Positions 1-8,889 are shown, counted from the first letter of the stretch. The stretch is DNA of 64,000 nt from Novacetimonas pomaceti (GCF_003207955.1 NZ_NOXG01000011.1:20867-84866); one strand, 5' to 3'. Notes: a model not told the origin generated them from the sequence alone. Translations and numbers: made by a program.

Positions 1-263
1 GCGATGCGCCCGATCGCCTCCTTGGCATTGCGGTTCAGGACCTGCCGTTCCGCATAGGCGATATTTTCAACCGAGGACGCCAGCCCCGCCCCGCCATGAT
101 GGCGGGTCACCAGTCCCTGTCGCGCCAGGGCATTGACATCCCGCCGGATGGTCTGCACCGCTACATTCAGCCGCTGGGCCAGATCCTCGTTCGAGACGTA
201 CCCCTGCAGACGCACCAGTTCCATGATTTCGCGGTGTCGTTCCTCCGCCGATACGCTGGCCAT
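1..263 (-). CDS. glpR: DeoR-family repressor, GlpR-like (3' part outside window)
   Basis: N-terminal part of a DeoR-type helix-turn-helix repressor, running off the left edge. The visible residues include EERHREIMELV, the HTH segment LAQRLNVAVQTIRRDVNAL and the typical RHHGGA motif after the recognition helix. I chose the ATG at 263 because AGGA sits 5-8 bases upstream; an ATG pair at 290/293 is possible but has a poorer ribosome site. It is the last gene of the leftward glpD-glpK-glpX-fba run, and GlpR-type operators stand in front of glpD and glpF, so a glycerol-3-phosphate responsive repressor is the best reading. The sugar-phosphate sensing domain lies outside the window, so the effector is inferred from context. 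Confidence 0.8.
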   Translation of the reverse strand, partial: MASVSAEERHREIMELVRLQGYVSNEDLAQRLNVAVQTIRRDVNALARQGLVTRHHGGAGLASSVENIAYAERQVLNRNAKEAIGRI

Positions 264-414
264 ATGTTCCTGATCCTGCCCCTGCCACATCATTCCCGGC
301 ACACGATCCCGCGCCGGCGCAAGTGCAACCTACTGCAATTGGGGAACACGCAAAACCACGGGCGCAAGGATGACGGAGGAAGGGCGCGCACCTCCCCCCG
401 TTTCACTCATTGCA

Positions 415-1521
415 TCAGGAAGAAGCGGCAAGCGTCTTTCCCGTCGCCCCCAGGTCGGCGAATGTCTTGTCCAGACGGGCCACGATGCCGCATTCGCCCA
501 TGCGCAGCCATTTGCGCGGGTCATAAATCTTCTTCAGCGGTTTGCCGGTCGATGGGGAAATCTGGTGGCGGAATGCCTCGGAATGTTCCAGCACGTATCC
601 GCCCACGCTTTCGGCAAAGGCGAACTGAATGTCCGTATCGATGTTCATCTTGAACACGCCGTAGGAAACCGCCTCCGCGATCTGGCGCTGTTCCGAACCG
701 GACCCCCCATGGAAGACGAGTGCGAGCGGGCGTTCCCCCTGCCCCGTCGCCTCCGACACGGCCTGTTGCGAATGCAGCAGGATTTCGGGGCGCAGTTTGA
801 CATTACCGGGGGCATAGACCCCATGCACGTTGCCAAATGACGCCGCGATCGTCACGAATCCCAGCGGGGACAGTTCGTTATAGGCACGCAGCACGTCCGC
901 CGGCTGGGTATAGAGGTGGGCATTGTCGGCGCCATCATCCAGATCGTGACCGATCCCGTCCTCTTCCCCGCCGGTCACGCCAAGCTCGATTTCCAGGCCG
1001 ATCCCCAAGGGCGCCATGCGGCGCAGGAAGCGGGCGCATTCCGCGATGTTTTCCTCCAGCGGTTCTGCCGAAAGATCGATCATGTGCGACGAAAACAGCG
1101 GACGGCCGGTTTCACGCACCGCGATTTCGCTTTCATCAATCAGACCCGACACCCATGGCAGCAGTTTCCGGTCGGCGTGATCCGTGTGCAGGATCACGCA
1201 GATGCCGTATTCCGCTGCAAGCGTATGCACATGCCGCGCCGCCGCGACCGCGCCGAGGATACGCGCACGGTTCTGGTCCTTCATCCCTTCGCCCGCGTAA
1301 AAGCGCGCGCCACCATTCGACAGCTGGATGATGACATCCGAACGGTTGCGGGCCGCCGCCTCCATTACGGCATTGATGCTGTCGGTTCCGACGACATTGA
1401 CCGCAGGCAGGGCATATCCCTCGCTACAGCATGTCGCGACCAGCCTGCGGTAATCCGCGCCCGTGACGACACCGGGGGACAGGGATGCGCGCGCGGATAC
1501 GGGACGTTCCTGATTTGTCAT
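415..1521 (-). CDS. fba: Class II fructose-bisphosphate aldolase
   Basis: A 368-residue zinc-dependent class II aldolase of the FbaA type, which interconverts fructose-1,6-bisphosphate with dihydroxyacetone phosphate and glyceraldehyde-3-phosphate. Visible family motifs are the metal-binding ILHTDHADRK segment, ASFGNVHGVYAPG, VFHGGSGS and the phosphate-binding KMNIDTD. Length matches the family. It follows glpX by about 30 bases and glpK/glpD further upstream, so it is likely co-transcribed with glycerol catabolism. In that setting it probably works in the condensing direction, taking glycerol-derived triose phosphate to hexose phosphate. The cytosolic location and direction are inferred. Confidence 0.93.
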   Translation of the reverse strand: MTNQERPVSARASLSPGVVTGADYRRLVATCCSEGYALPAVNVVGTDSINAVMEAAARNRSDVIIQLSNGGARFYAGEGMKDQNRARILGAVAAARHVHTLAAEYGICVILHTDHADRKLLPWVSGLIDESEIAVRETGRPLFSSHMIDLSAEPLEENIAECARFLRRMAPLGIGLEIELGVTGGEEDGIGHDLDDGADNAHLYTQPADVLRAYNELSPLGFVTIAASFGNVHGVYAPGNVKLRPEILLHSQQAVSEATGQGERPLALVFHGGSGSEQRQIAEAVSYGVFKMNIDTDIQFAFAESVGGYVLEHSEAFRHQISPSTGKPLKKIYDPRKWLRMGECGIVARLDKTFADLGATGKTLAASS

Positions 1522-1551
1522 GATCGAACCAGCCTTTCGTGGTTTTTGTTT

Positions 1552-2538
1552 TTATCGCCAGGTCTTGGTGGAATAATCGTGATGTCCTTCGACAAAACGC
1601 AGGGTGCCGGATTTTGAACGCATGACCAGCGAATGGGTGATCGTCCATCCGTTGCTCTGCCTGATGCCGCGCAGCAACGTGCCGCCCGTGACGCCCGTCG
1701 CGGAAAACAGCACGTCGCCGCTTGCGATATCCGTCAGGTCCAGCTTGCGCGACGGATCGGCGCCGGGGTTCATTTCCTTCGCGCGGGTGATCTGGCTTTC
1801 ATCCTCGAACAGCAGGCGGCCCTGCATCTGCCCGTGCACGCAGCGCACCGCCGCGGCGGCCAGAACGCCCTCGGGCGCGCCGCCCGACCCCAGATAGATA
1901 TCGACTTCGTTTTCCTCCAGGCACGCCGCGATGGCCGCCGCGACATCCCCGTCGCTGAGCAGCGTCACGCGCGCCCCCATCGCACGCGCGCGACCGATGA
2001 TCTCCTCATGGCGCGGACGATCCAGCGTGCACAGCATCAGGTCGCGGATATCCTTGTCCTTCGCCCTGGCAAGGGCCTTCAGGTTGGCTTCCACGCTGGC
2101 GTCAAGGTCCACGACATTCTCGGGCAGGTTGGGGCCGACCACGATCTTGTCCATATAGATGTCGGGCGCGTGCAGGAAATGCCCCTCTTCCGCCAGGGCC
2201 ACCACCGTCAGCGCATTGGGCAGGTTCTTGGCGCACAGGTTGGTGCCCTCCAGCGGATCGACGGCAATGTCCATCGCCGGGCCGCCCGCGCCGACATGTT
2301 CCCCGATGAACAGCATCGGGGCCTCGTCCATCTCGCCCTCGCCAATGACGACGGTGCCGTTGATCGCCACGGTGTCAAACGCGCGGCGCATTGCCTCGAC
2401 CGCTGCGCCGTCGGCCTCGTTCTTCTTTCCGCGCCCGGTCCAGGCGGATGCCGCAACCGCCGCCGCCTCCGTCACGCGCACCAGTTCGAGGGCAAGGTTA
2501 CGGTCGGTGACCTGATAGGGGGTCGGCGTGACGGTCAT
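1552..2538 (-). CDS. glpX: Class II fructose-1,6-bisphosphatase
   Basis: A 328-residue GlpX-type phosphatase that hydrolyses fructose-1,6-bisphosphate to fructose-6-phosphate. The metal and substrate motifs are clear: VVIGEGEMDEAP near residue 60 and DIAVDPLEGTNLC near residue 90, with GSGGAPEGVLAAAA in the middle. Length is standard. The ATG at 2538 has an AGGA-type site a few bases upstream (the gene follows glpK by 34 bases). Its place between glpK and fba joins the committed gluconeogenic step to glycerol use; glpX is also a glp-regulon gene in enterobacteria. Confidence 0.94.
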   Translation of the reverse strand: MTVTPTPYQVTDRNLALELVRVTEAAAVAASAWTGRGKKNEADGAAVEAMRRAFDTVAINGTVVIGEGEMDEAPMLFIGEHVGAGGPAMDIAVDPLEGTNLCAKNLPNALTVVALAEEGHFLHAPDIYMDKIVVGPNLPENVVDLDASVEANLKALARAKDKDIRDLMLCTLDRPRHEEIIGRARAMGARVTLLSDGDVAAAIAACLEENEVDIYLGSGGAPEGVLAAAAVRCVHGQMQGRLLFEDESQITRAKEMNPGADPSRKLDLTDIASGDVLFSATGVTGGTLLRGIRQSNGWTITHSLVMRSKSGTLRFVEGHHDYSTKTWR

Positions 2539-2572
2539 GTAACAATCCTTCCTGTAGGGTTCTTATCGTCGT

Positions 2573-4072
2573 TCAAGAGGCAACAGTACTGGTCAGGGTA
2601 CGCTTCACGGCCTGATGCCATCCCCGGACCAGCACATCGCGCTGATCGGCGGGCATCAACGGCTGGAACAGACGCCCCCGCGTCCAGGTTCCGGCCAGTT
2701 CGGGAATACTGTCCCATACCCCGACGGCAAGTCCCGCAAGGAATGCCGCCCCGAGCGCCGTCGTTTCCACCTGCCGGGGACGTTCCACCGGAGTCTGGAG
2801 CATATCCGCCAGAAACTGGCAGAACCAGTCATTGACCGACATTCCCCCATCAACACGTAGCGCGCTGAGCTTGCCGCCGCCGTCCTCGAACATGGCGCCA
2901 ACCAGATCAAGGGTCTGGTACGCCACGGATTCCAGCGCCGCGCGCGCGATATGCGCCGCCGTCGCATCCAGCGTCAGCCCGCAGATCAGGCCACGCGCGT
3001 CGGGATCCCAGTGCGGCGCGCCCAGCCCGACGAAACCCGGCACCATGTAGACGCCGTGGCTGTGCGGCACGCGGGTGGCCATGTCGTCCGTCTGGGACGC
3101 ATGGGTAATCAGGTTCAGGCCGTCACGCAGCCAGCGTATCGCCGCCCCCGCCACGAAAATCGAACCTTCGAGTGCATAGGTCGTCGTATCACCGATGCGA
3201 TAACCGATGGTCGTCAGCATCCGGTTGTTCGACATGACCGGGCGATCCCCGGTATTGAGCAGGGCGAAACACCCCGTGCCGTACGTCGCCTTGGCCATTC
3301 CCGGCGCGAAGCAGGCCTGCCCCACCAGCGCCGCGTTCTGGTCCCCCGCCATGCCCGCCACCATGATCGGGCACCCGAACAGTTCCGGATCGGTTTCGCC
3401 GAACGGTTCGCTGTTGCCCTGTATGCGCGGCAGGATCGCGGCGGGGACGTGGAACAGGTCCAGCAGGTCCCTGTCCCACGTCCCGGTATGGATGTTGAAC
3501 AGCAGGGTGCGCGCGGCGTTGGTGATGTCGGTCGCATGCACCCGCCCGCCCGTCAGGCGCCACAGCAGGAAACTGTCGATCGTGCCGCATGCCAGTTCCC
3601 CGGCCTCCGCCCGCTTGCGGGCGCCGGGGACGTTGTCGAGAATCCATGCAAGCTTGGTCGCGGAAAAGTACGGATCCAGCAGCAGGCCGGTCCGCTCACG
3701 CACCAGTGACTCATGCCCTTCCTGACGCATACGTGCGCACTGCGCCGTGGTGCGGCGGTCCTGCCACACGATGGCGCGATGGATGGGTTCGCCCGTCCTG
3801 CGGTCCCATACGACAATGGTCTCGCGCTGGTTGGTGATGCCGATGGCCGCGATCTGCTCCGCGCCGCCCACCTGCTCCATCGCCTCGCGCGCGGTGGAGA
3901 CGACATTGCCCCAGATCTCGACCGGGTCATGTTCGACCCAGCCCTGATCGGGATAATGCTGCTGGAATTCAACATGCGCCGTGGCAAGTGCCGCGGTGTC
4001 ACGGTTGAACACGATGCTGCGTGTCGATGTCGTACCCTGGTCAATGGCCAGAATTTTGTTTTTCTTGTTCAT
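2573..4072 (-). CDS. glpK: Glycerol kinase
   Basis: Phosphorylates glycerol to sn-glycerol-3-phosphate with ATP. The 499-residue product is full length for the FGGY family: N-terminal phosphate loop AIDQGTTSTRSIVF, the VVWQDRRT-like substrate segment IVWQDRRTTAQC, MAGDQNAALVGQ, and the C-terminal ALRVDGGMSVNDW motif. An open frame continues upstream to 4186, but the ATG at 4072 (MNKKNKILAIDQG) has AGGA at the right distance and matches family starts, so I placed the start there. It lies 67 bases downstream of glpD and 34 bases upstream of glpX, within one operon. Confidence 0.96.
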   Translation of the reverse strand: MNKKNKILAIDQGTTSTRSIVFNRDTAALATAHVEFQQHYPDQGWVEHDPVEIWGNVVSTAREAMEQVGGAEQIAAIGITNQRETIVVWDRRTGEPIHRAIVWQDRRTTAQCARMRQEGHESLVRERTGLLLDPYFSATKLAWILDNVPGARKRAEAGELACGTIDSFLLWRLTGGRVHATDITNAARTLLFNIHTGTWDRDLLDLFHVPAAILPRIQGNSEPFGETDPELFGCPIMVAGMAGDQNAALVGQACFAPGMAKATYGTGCFALLNTGDRPVMSNNRMLTTIGYRIGDTTTYALEGSIFVAGAAIRWLRDGLNLITHASQTDDMATRVPHSHGVYMVPGFVGLGAPHWDPDARGLICGLTLDATAAHIARAALESVAYQTLDLVGAMFEDGGGKLSALRVDGGMSVNDWFCQFLADMLQTPVERPRQVETTALGAAFLAGLAVGVWDSIPELAGTWTRGRLFQPLMPADQRDVLVRGWHQAVKRTLTSTVAS

Positions 4073-4139
4073 TGTCGTTTCCTGTCCCATCAGGATCGAG
4101 ATATCGATAGCACGGCTTGCATGGCCGCAATGAAATGGA

Positions 4140-5696
4140 TCAACGCGCCTGACGCTGCCGGATATAGGCGTCGAGGCGGGCCGCATCCTCGTCAGTTACA
4201 TGCAGCCCCATGCGCGAACGCCGCCACAGGATGTCCTCCACCGTTTCGGCGCGTTCATGGTCCATCAGGTAATCGATTTCGCGTGCCGTCAGGCCACCGC
4301 CAAAACCTTCCCCCATGTCGGCCGCCGATTTCGCGTCGCCCACGATATCCATCGCGCACGACCCGTAATTGCGCACCAGACGCCAGTGCTGGCTGGCGTC
4401 GAGGAAGGGCGTCGCCCGCGCGAAACGCGCCAGCGCGCCATCGAACCCGCCCGCGCCCAGGTCACCGCCCGGCAGCACGCGATCGGCCGTCCACCCCGCC
4501 GCCGACAGAACCGGCAGGAAAGGCCGCAGCTTTTCCAGCGCATGTTCGGCAAGGCGGCGATAGGTCGTGATCTTGCCCCCGAAAATCGACAGCAGCGGCG
4601 CCTGCCCGTTGGCCGCGTCGATATCAAGGACATAATCGCGCGTCACGGCCGAGGCATTTTTCGACGCATCGTCATAAAGCGGCCGCACCCCGGCATAGCT
4701 CCAGACCACGTCGTCGGGGGTCACCGGTTTCTTGAAATAGCGGCTGACGCTTTCACACAGGTAGCGGATTTCCTCGGGCGAGATCTCGACCCGGCCCGGC
4801 GCCTGGGTCCACGGCACGTCGGTCGTGCCGATCAGGGTGAATTTCTGCTCGTACGGTATGGCGAACACGATCCGCTTGTCAGGGTTCTGCAGGATATAGG
4901 CCTGCTCCCCGTCAAACATGCGCGGCACGACGATATGGCTGCCCTTGACCAGGCGGACATGCTTGTCGGTCTGGATGCGGGCGCGGTCACGCAGGATTTC
5001 GCTGACCCACGGGCCGCCGGCATTGACCAGGACGCGGGCACGCACGGTTTCGCGCGAACCGTCGCGCACATTCTCGATCACCGCCGACCATACGCCATTG
5101 GTGCGCTGCGCGCTGACCATGCGGGTGCGGGTGCGGACATCCGCGCCACGGGCCACCGCGTCCATGGCATTGAGCACCACAAGCCGGCTGTCCTGCACCC
5201 ATCCGTCGGAATAGGCGAATCCCTTGACGCATGTCCCGTTCAGCGGGGCGCCGACGGGGCTGGTGGCGAAGTTCACCGACTTCGACTTTGGCAGGGTCAT
5301 GTGCCCGGCCAGGTGGTCGTACAGGAACAGCCCCATCCGCAGCATCCACGCCGGTCGCGCCTGCGGGGCATAGGGCAGGATGAAACGCATCGGCCAGATG
5401 ATGTGCGGCGCAATGCGCAGCAGCCGCTCACGCTCGATCAGGGCCTCGCGCACCAGCCGGAATTCATAATATTCCAGATAGCGCAGGCCGCCGTGAATCA
5501 GCTTGGTGCTGGCGGACGAGGTATGACTTGCGAAGTCATCCTGCTCCACCAGCAGGACGGAGGCACCCCGGCCCACCGCATCGCGCGCGATGCCGGCGCC
5601 GTTTATGCCCCCGCCCACAACCAGCATATCGACCGTCTTGCCATTGTCGCGTGGCATCTGGGACGATGGCTGGGACGTTTCATCCATGGACAGCAT
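4140..5696 (-). CDS. glpD: Aerobic glycerol-3-phosphate dehydrogenase
   Basis: An FAD-dependent, membrane-associated enzyme that oxidises glycerol-3-phosphate to dihydroxyacetone phosphate and passes electrons to the quinone pool. The 518-residue protein has the N-terminal dinucleotide fold VVGGGINGAGIARDA, the STKLIHGGLRYLE motif and LVNAGGPWV, all typical of GlpD. The ATG at 5696 is preceded by AGGAGG with a spacing of about ten bases; the frame stays open to 5930, but that extension has no homology. It is the first gene of the leftward glycerol operon, and a palindromic GlpR-type site lies 20 bases upstream of its start codon. Confidence 0.95.
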   Translation of the reverse strand: MLSMDETSQPSSQMPRDNGKTVDMLVVGGGINGAGIARDAVGRGASVLLVEQDDFASHTSSASTKLIHGGLRYLEYYEFRLVREALIERERLLRIAPHIIWPMRFILPYAPQARPAWMLRMGLFLYDHLAGHMTLPKSKSVNFATSPVGAPLNGTCVKGFAYSDGWVQDSRLVVLNAMDAVARGADVRTRTRMVSAQRTNGVWSAVIENVRDGSRETVRARVLVNAGGPWVSEILRDRARIQTDKHVRLVKGSHIVVPRMFDGEQAYILQNPDKRIVFAIPYEQKFTLIGTTDVPWTQAPGRVEISPEEIRYLCESVSRYFKKPVTPDDVVWSYAGVRPLYDDASKNASAVTRDYVLDIDAANGQAPLLSIFGGKITTYRRLAEHALEKLRPFLPVLSAAGWTADRVLPGGDLGAGGFDGALARFARATPFLDASQHWRLVRNYGSCAMDIVGDAKSAADMGEGFGGGLTAREIDYLMDHERAETVEDILWRRSRMGLHVTDEDAARLDAYIRQRQAR

Positions 5697-5715
5697 GTGC
5701 GTAATTCCTCCTGAA

Positions 5716-5733
5716 ATGTTCGTAAACGAACAT
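5716..5733. promoter_or_regulatory. Putative GlpR operator upstream of glpD
   Basis: ATGTTCGTAAACGAACAT is a perfect inverted repeat: two 8-base arms around AA. It closely resembles the known enterobacterial GlpR operator. It lies 20 bases before the glpD start codon, between it and the divergent gene, suiting repression of the glpD-glpK-glpX-fba-glpR operon. Confidence 0.75.
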
Positions 5734-5964
5734 GTTTGGGTTTTCAATATGCCTTCTGCACTTATTCCATCGACAGGAACCAGGGGAAAGAATTCGGAAA
5801 GTCCATTCCATACAAACCATTTCTGGCGGAAATCCGTCATCCGATGCCATATCCCATGCCACCACGAATTGCGCGGTATCGCACATCTTCCTGTTGCGAC
5901 AGCATCCGCAATTCCCATGGTGCAATGCACAAAATACTTTATTGTAATACGTTAGTTACCGGTT

Positions 5965-5992
5965 TTGTTTGCTGCATAAAATTTTTTATAAT
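5965..5992 (+). promoter_or_regulatory. Candidate glpF promoter
   Basis: TTGTTT (5965-5970) and a consensus TATAAT (5987-5992) are separated by 16 bases, on the strand reading toward glpF. A GlpR-type operator lies about 55 bases downstream, within the probable leader. Confidence 0.5.
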
Positions 5993-6045
5993 GTTGCCGT
6001 CAAATTGTACCCGACCCACTGAAAATAATCATTTTGAAGCGACGC

Positions 6046-6063
6046 ATGTTCGTTTAAGAACAT
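6046..6063. promoter_or_regulatory. Putative GlpR operator upstream of glpF
   Basis: ATGTTCGTTTAAGAACAT repeats the glpD operator with a single arm mismatch. It sits about 80 bases before the glpF start, downstream of the candidate promoter, where a bound repressor would block transcription. Confidence 0.7.
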
Positions 6064-6144
6064 ACCAGATCGCAAAGATCGGGGCTCAAGGGCCGATAAC
6101 GGCCTGTTTCCATTGACCGAACAAAAAAGAACAAAGCAGGTCCG

Positions 6145-7020
6145 ATGTTCATAAACAGACAATTCTTCGGGGAGCTGATCTCCGAATGCCTCGCCGTCAT
6201 GATTATCGTGCTGATCGGCGATTCCGTTGCCGCCATGTACACGCTGTATGATCCCAGCCCGTACAAGCTGTCCTACTGGGGCGTGTGCATCGTATGGGGT
6301 CTGGGGGTCACGATCGCCATCTACATCACCGGCAGCGTATCGGGCACCCACGCGAACCCGGCGGTTTCCGTGTCGCTGGCGCTGTATCGCGGATTCCCGT
6401 GGCGCAAGGTGCTGCCCTATTGCGGGGCGCAGGTCCTGGGGGGAATGATTGGCGCGATGCTGGTCTATGTCATGTACCAGCCGGTGATCGACCATTACAA
6501 CCTGGCGCATCACCTTGACCGGGCCAGCGATGGCGGGGCGGCGGGTGTCTTTTTCACCCATCCGGGGGAATTCGTGACGCCCATGCATGCCCTGCTGGAT
6601 GAAACCATCCTGACGGCGCTGCTGCTGTTCGGCATCTTTGCCGTGACGTGCGAATACAACACGCAGGCCCCGCAGGCGAATTCCAGCGCCCTGATCATCG
6701 GCCTGCTTGTCGCGTCCATCGGGGCGTGCGCGGGTTATCTGGAAAGCTGGGCCATCAATCCGGCGCGTGATTTCGGCCCCCGTCTGTTCTGCTTTCTGGG
6801 CGGATGGAAATATTCCGCCCTTCCGGGACCCGACGGTTTCTGGTGGGTGCCCATTGTCGGCCCGCTGTGCGGGGGCGTGATCGGCGCCGGGGCCTACCAG
6901 TTCCTGGTGCGTCCCTTCATTCCCCGTCCCACCCCGGAAATCCCGGTGGTTCACAAGGCCACGGTCCGCGAGGATATCGCCCCCCTGCCCGTAACAGGGA
7001 CCACCGGGCAGGAGGCCTGA
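6145..7020 (+). CDS. glpF: Glycerol facilitator, MIP/aquaporin family
   Basis: An inner-membrane channel for glycerol uptake by facilitated diffusion, 291 residues. Two NPA boxes are present, HANPAVS (residues 71-73) and INPARDFGPR; the Asp after the second NPAR marks glycerol facilitators rather than water-only aquaporins. Six hydrophobic helices can be followed along the chain. The C-terminal tail from about residue 265 is hydrophilic and Pro-rich, somewhat longer than in E. coli GlpF. It is divergent from the glpD operon and shares its GlpR control region; the start codon itself falls in a sequence resembling a third, weak operator. Confidence 0.94.
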   Translation: MFINRQFFGELISECLAVMIIVLIGDSVAAMYTLYDPSPYKLSYWGVCIVWGLGVTIAIYITGSVSGTHANPAVSVSLALYRGFPWRKVLPYCGAQVLGGMIGAMLVYVMYQPVIDHYNLAHHLDRASDGGAAGVFFTHPGEFVTPMHALLDETILTALLLFGIFAVTCEYNTQAPQANSSALIIGLLVASIGACAGYLESWAINPARDFGPRLFCFLGGWKYSALPGPDGFWWVPIVGPLCGGVIGAGAYQFLVRPFIPRPTPEIPVVHKATVREDIAPLPVTGTTGQEA

Positions 7021-7040
7021 AAAGGTCGCTCCAACAGCAG

Positions 7041-7070
7041 ACAGGCCGGGCAGTCCAATGCCCGGCCTGT
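7041..7070. terminator. Hairpin terminator after glpF
   Basis: Perfect 12-base arms (ACAGGCCGGGCA and its complement) enclose a 6-base loop. It lies 20 bases after the glpF stop and 15 before the stop of the convergent Lrp-type gene, so it may serve both directions, although no strong T-run follows. Confidence 0.65.
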
Positions 7071-7085
7071 TGTGCGATTCGCGGT

Positions 7086-7535
7086 TCAGGACAGTTTGCG
7101 GATGACGGTCCTGATGGCGAAATTGCTCTGGATACGGGCAACACCCGGCATGCGTGACAGCTCCTCCTTGTGGATGCGTTCATAATCGGCCGTGTCGCGG
7201 GCCTCCACCCGCAGCAGGTAATCCGCATCCCCCGTCATCAGGTAACATTCGCGCACGTCGGGGCATTCGCGGACCCGTGCCTCAAAACGGCGCTGGCATT
7301 CATCGGTCTGCCGTTCCAGGGTGATCTGCACGATCACGGTCGTCATGCCATGAACCGAACGTTCGTCGATCATGGCGCGATATCCGCAGATAACCCCCTG
7401 ATTTTCCAAAAGCCTGACACGACGCAGGCAGGCCGAGGGCGACAGCCCCACCTTCTGCGCCAGCTCCGCGTTCGTCATCCGTCCGTCATGGGACAGATGA
7501 CGCAGGATGGCATCATTCACCCGGTCCACGATCAT
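7086..7535 (-). CDS. Lrp/AsnC-family regulator, probably of alanine catabolism
   Basis: A 149-residue Lrp/AsnC regulator: N-terminal winged HTH (NAELAQKVGLSPSACLRRVRLLE) followed by a RAM effector-binding domain (DVRECYLMTGDADYLLRVE). I placed the start at the ATG of MIVDRVNDAIL because homologues begin at about this point; ATGs at 7553 and 7562 are also in frame. It is divergent from alanine racemase and dadA, the arrangement of DadR-type activators that respond to L-alanine. An inverted repeat at 7575-7599 between the genes could be its site. The ligand is inferred from context. Confidence 0.85.
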   Translation of the reverse strand: MIVDRVNDAILRHLSHDGRMTNAELAQKVGLSPSACLRRVRLLENQGVICGYRAMIDERSVHGMTTVIVQITLERQTDECQRRFEARVRECPDVRECYLMTGDADYLLRVEARDTADYERIHKEELSRMPGVARIQSNFAIRTVIRKLS

Positions 7536-7574
7536 GATACAATATTCCGCCATTATGCGCATTTTCTTGCGCGA

Positions 7575-7599
7575 CAGAAGAATGTGTTAGCATCTTCTG
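7575..7599. promoter_or_regulatory. Candidate Lrp-type operator
   Basis: Inverted repeat CAGAAGA - 11 bases - TCTTCTG in the divergent region between the Lrp-type regulator and alanine racemase. The arm spacing suits an Lrp-family dimer; binding is not shown by sequence alone. Confidence 0.4.
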
Positions 7600-7646
7600 C
7601 CATTGAATGGCAGGACATTTCATTTCGATCCAACATAGGATTTTCC

Positions 7647-8849
7647 ATGCCTTCCCCCATGCCGGAACCTGTGCCCGTGTCGATACCATCCCCCGCCAGC
7701 ACACCCGCCCCCAGCGCATCCACCCCCAGCACGTCCACCCACTGGCCGCGTCACCGCGCGGGCGCCAGCCTGAGAATCGACCTTGGCGCGATTGCCGACA
7801 ATTACCGCCTGCTCCGCCAGAAGGTCGGGGCGGGGACGACATGCGCGGCGGTGGTGAAGGCGGATGCCTACGGGCTGGGTCTGGCGCAGGTCGCGCCGGC
7901 GCTGGAACGTGCGGGGGCGGATCATTTCTATGTCGCGCACCTGGAGGAAGGACTCGCCCTGCGGCGCCATGTCGCCCCGACGGCGCGGATCTTTGTCCTT
8001 CATGGTCCCCTGCCGGAAACGGAAGAGGAATTCGTGGCGCACGGCCTGACACCCGTCCTCAATTCCATGGAACAGATCGCGGGCTGGCGCGAACTGGCGC
8101 GGCGTGAGGGCCGGATCCTGCCTGCGGTCATCCAGCTTGACACCGGCATGTCGCGCTTCGGGCTTTCGATGTCCGACGTGCGCGCCATCGCGGATGATGC
8201 CACCGTGCTGCAGGGCATCGATCCCTGCCTGATCATCAGCCACCTTGCCTGCGCCGACACGCCGGACAATCCCGCCAACGCGCAGCAGCGCGCGCAGCTG
8301 ATCCGCATGGCGGCACTGCTGCCCCCGGCCCCGCTGGCGCTGTCGGCATCATCGGGGATTTTCCTTGGCCCCGACTACCACTTTGACATGGTCCGCCCGG
8401 GTGCGGCCCTGTATGGCATCGCGCCCAACGAAACCGCGCCCAACCCGCTGCGCCCCGTCGTGAAGCTGAGCGCGCGCATCCTGCAGATCCGTGACATCGC
8501 GCCGGGCGATGGCGTGGGATACGGCCTGACCTATCGCGCGACGCGCCCACGGCGCATTGCCACGATAGGGGCCGGATATGCCGACGGATGCCTGCGACAG
8601 GGCGCGGGCCATGGGGCGGCATGGTTCGGGGACACACGCCTGCCGATCCTGGGCCGCATTTCCATGGATTCCATCACCATCGACATCACGGACGTACCTG
8701 CGGGGCAACTGGCACCCGACATGGCGGTGGACCTGCTGGGTCCCCATCATAGCGTCGATGCTGCGGCGCGCGCCGCCGGCACGATCGGGTACGAGATCCT
8801 GACTTCCCTCGGCCATCGCTATCACCGCACCTATGTCGCCGGGGGCTGA
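7647..8849 (+). CDS. dadX: Alanine racemase, catabolic type
   Basis: A PLP-dependent enzyme of about 400 residues interconverting L- and D-alanine. The PLP lysine lies in AVVKADAYGLG and the second catalytic base (Tyr) in GVGYGLTYRA; ATIGAGYADG and LGRISMDS are further family motifs. An unusual Pro/Ser/Thr-rich stretch of about 35 residues precedes the family's normal start; it could be a linker, or the true start could be later. The ATG at 7647 has AGGA seven bases upstream. dadA follows after 40 bases, so the pair should convert L-alanine to pyruvate via D-alanine. It could double as the cell-wall racemase if no other alr exists. Confidence 0.9.
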   Translation: MPSPMPEPVPVSIPSPASTPAPSASTPSTSTHWPRHRAGASLRIDLGAIADNYRLLRQKVGAGTTCAAVVKADAYGLGLAQVAPALERAGADHFYVAHLEEGLALRRHVAPTARIFVLHGPLPETEEEFVAHGLTPVLNSMEQIAGWRELARREGRILPAVIQLDTGMSRFGLSMSDVRAIADDATVLQGIDPCLIISHLACADTPDNPANAQQRAQLIRMAALLPPAPLALSASSGIFLGPDYHFDMVRPGAALYGIAPNETAPNPLRPVVKLSARILQIRDIAPGDGVGYGLTYRATRPRRIATIGAGYADGCLRQGAGHGAAWFGDTRLPILGRISMDSITIDITDVPAGQLAPDMAVDLLGPHHSVDAAARAAGTIGYEILTSLGHRYHRTYVAGG

Positions 8850-8889
8850 GGCCTGTCTTCATCATCTTTTGCACGAAAGCATAAGCGCA

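Larger units (their letters stand above)
5697..6144. other. glpD-glpF divergent control region
   Basis: This 448-base noncoding stretch is AT-richer than its surroundings and separates the leftward glpD operon from rightward glpF. It holds two GlpR-type palindromes (5716-5733 and 6046-6063) and a recognisable glpF promoter between them. I see no open frame with coding character. Confidence 0.75.
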
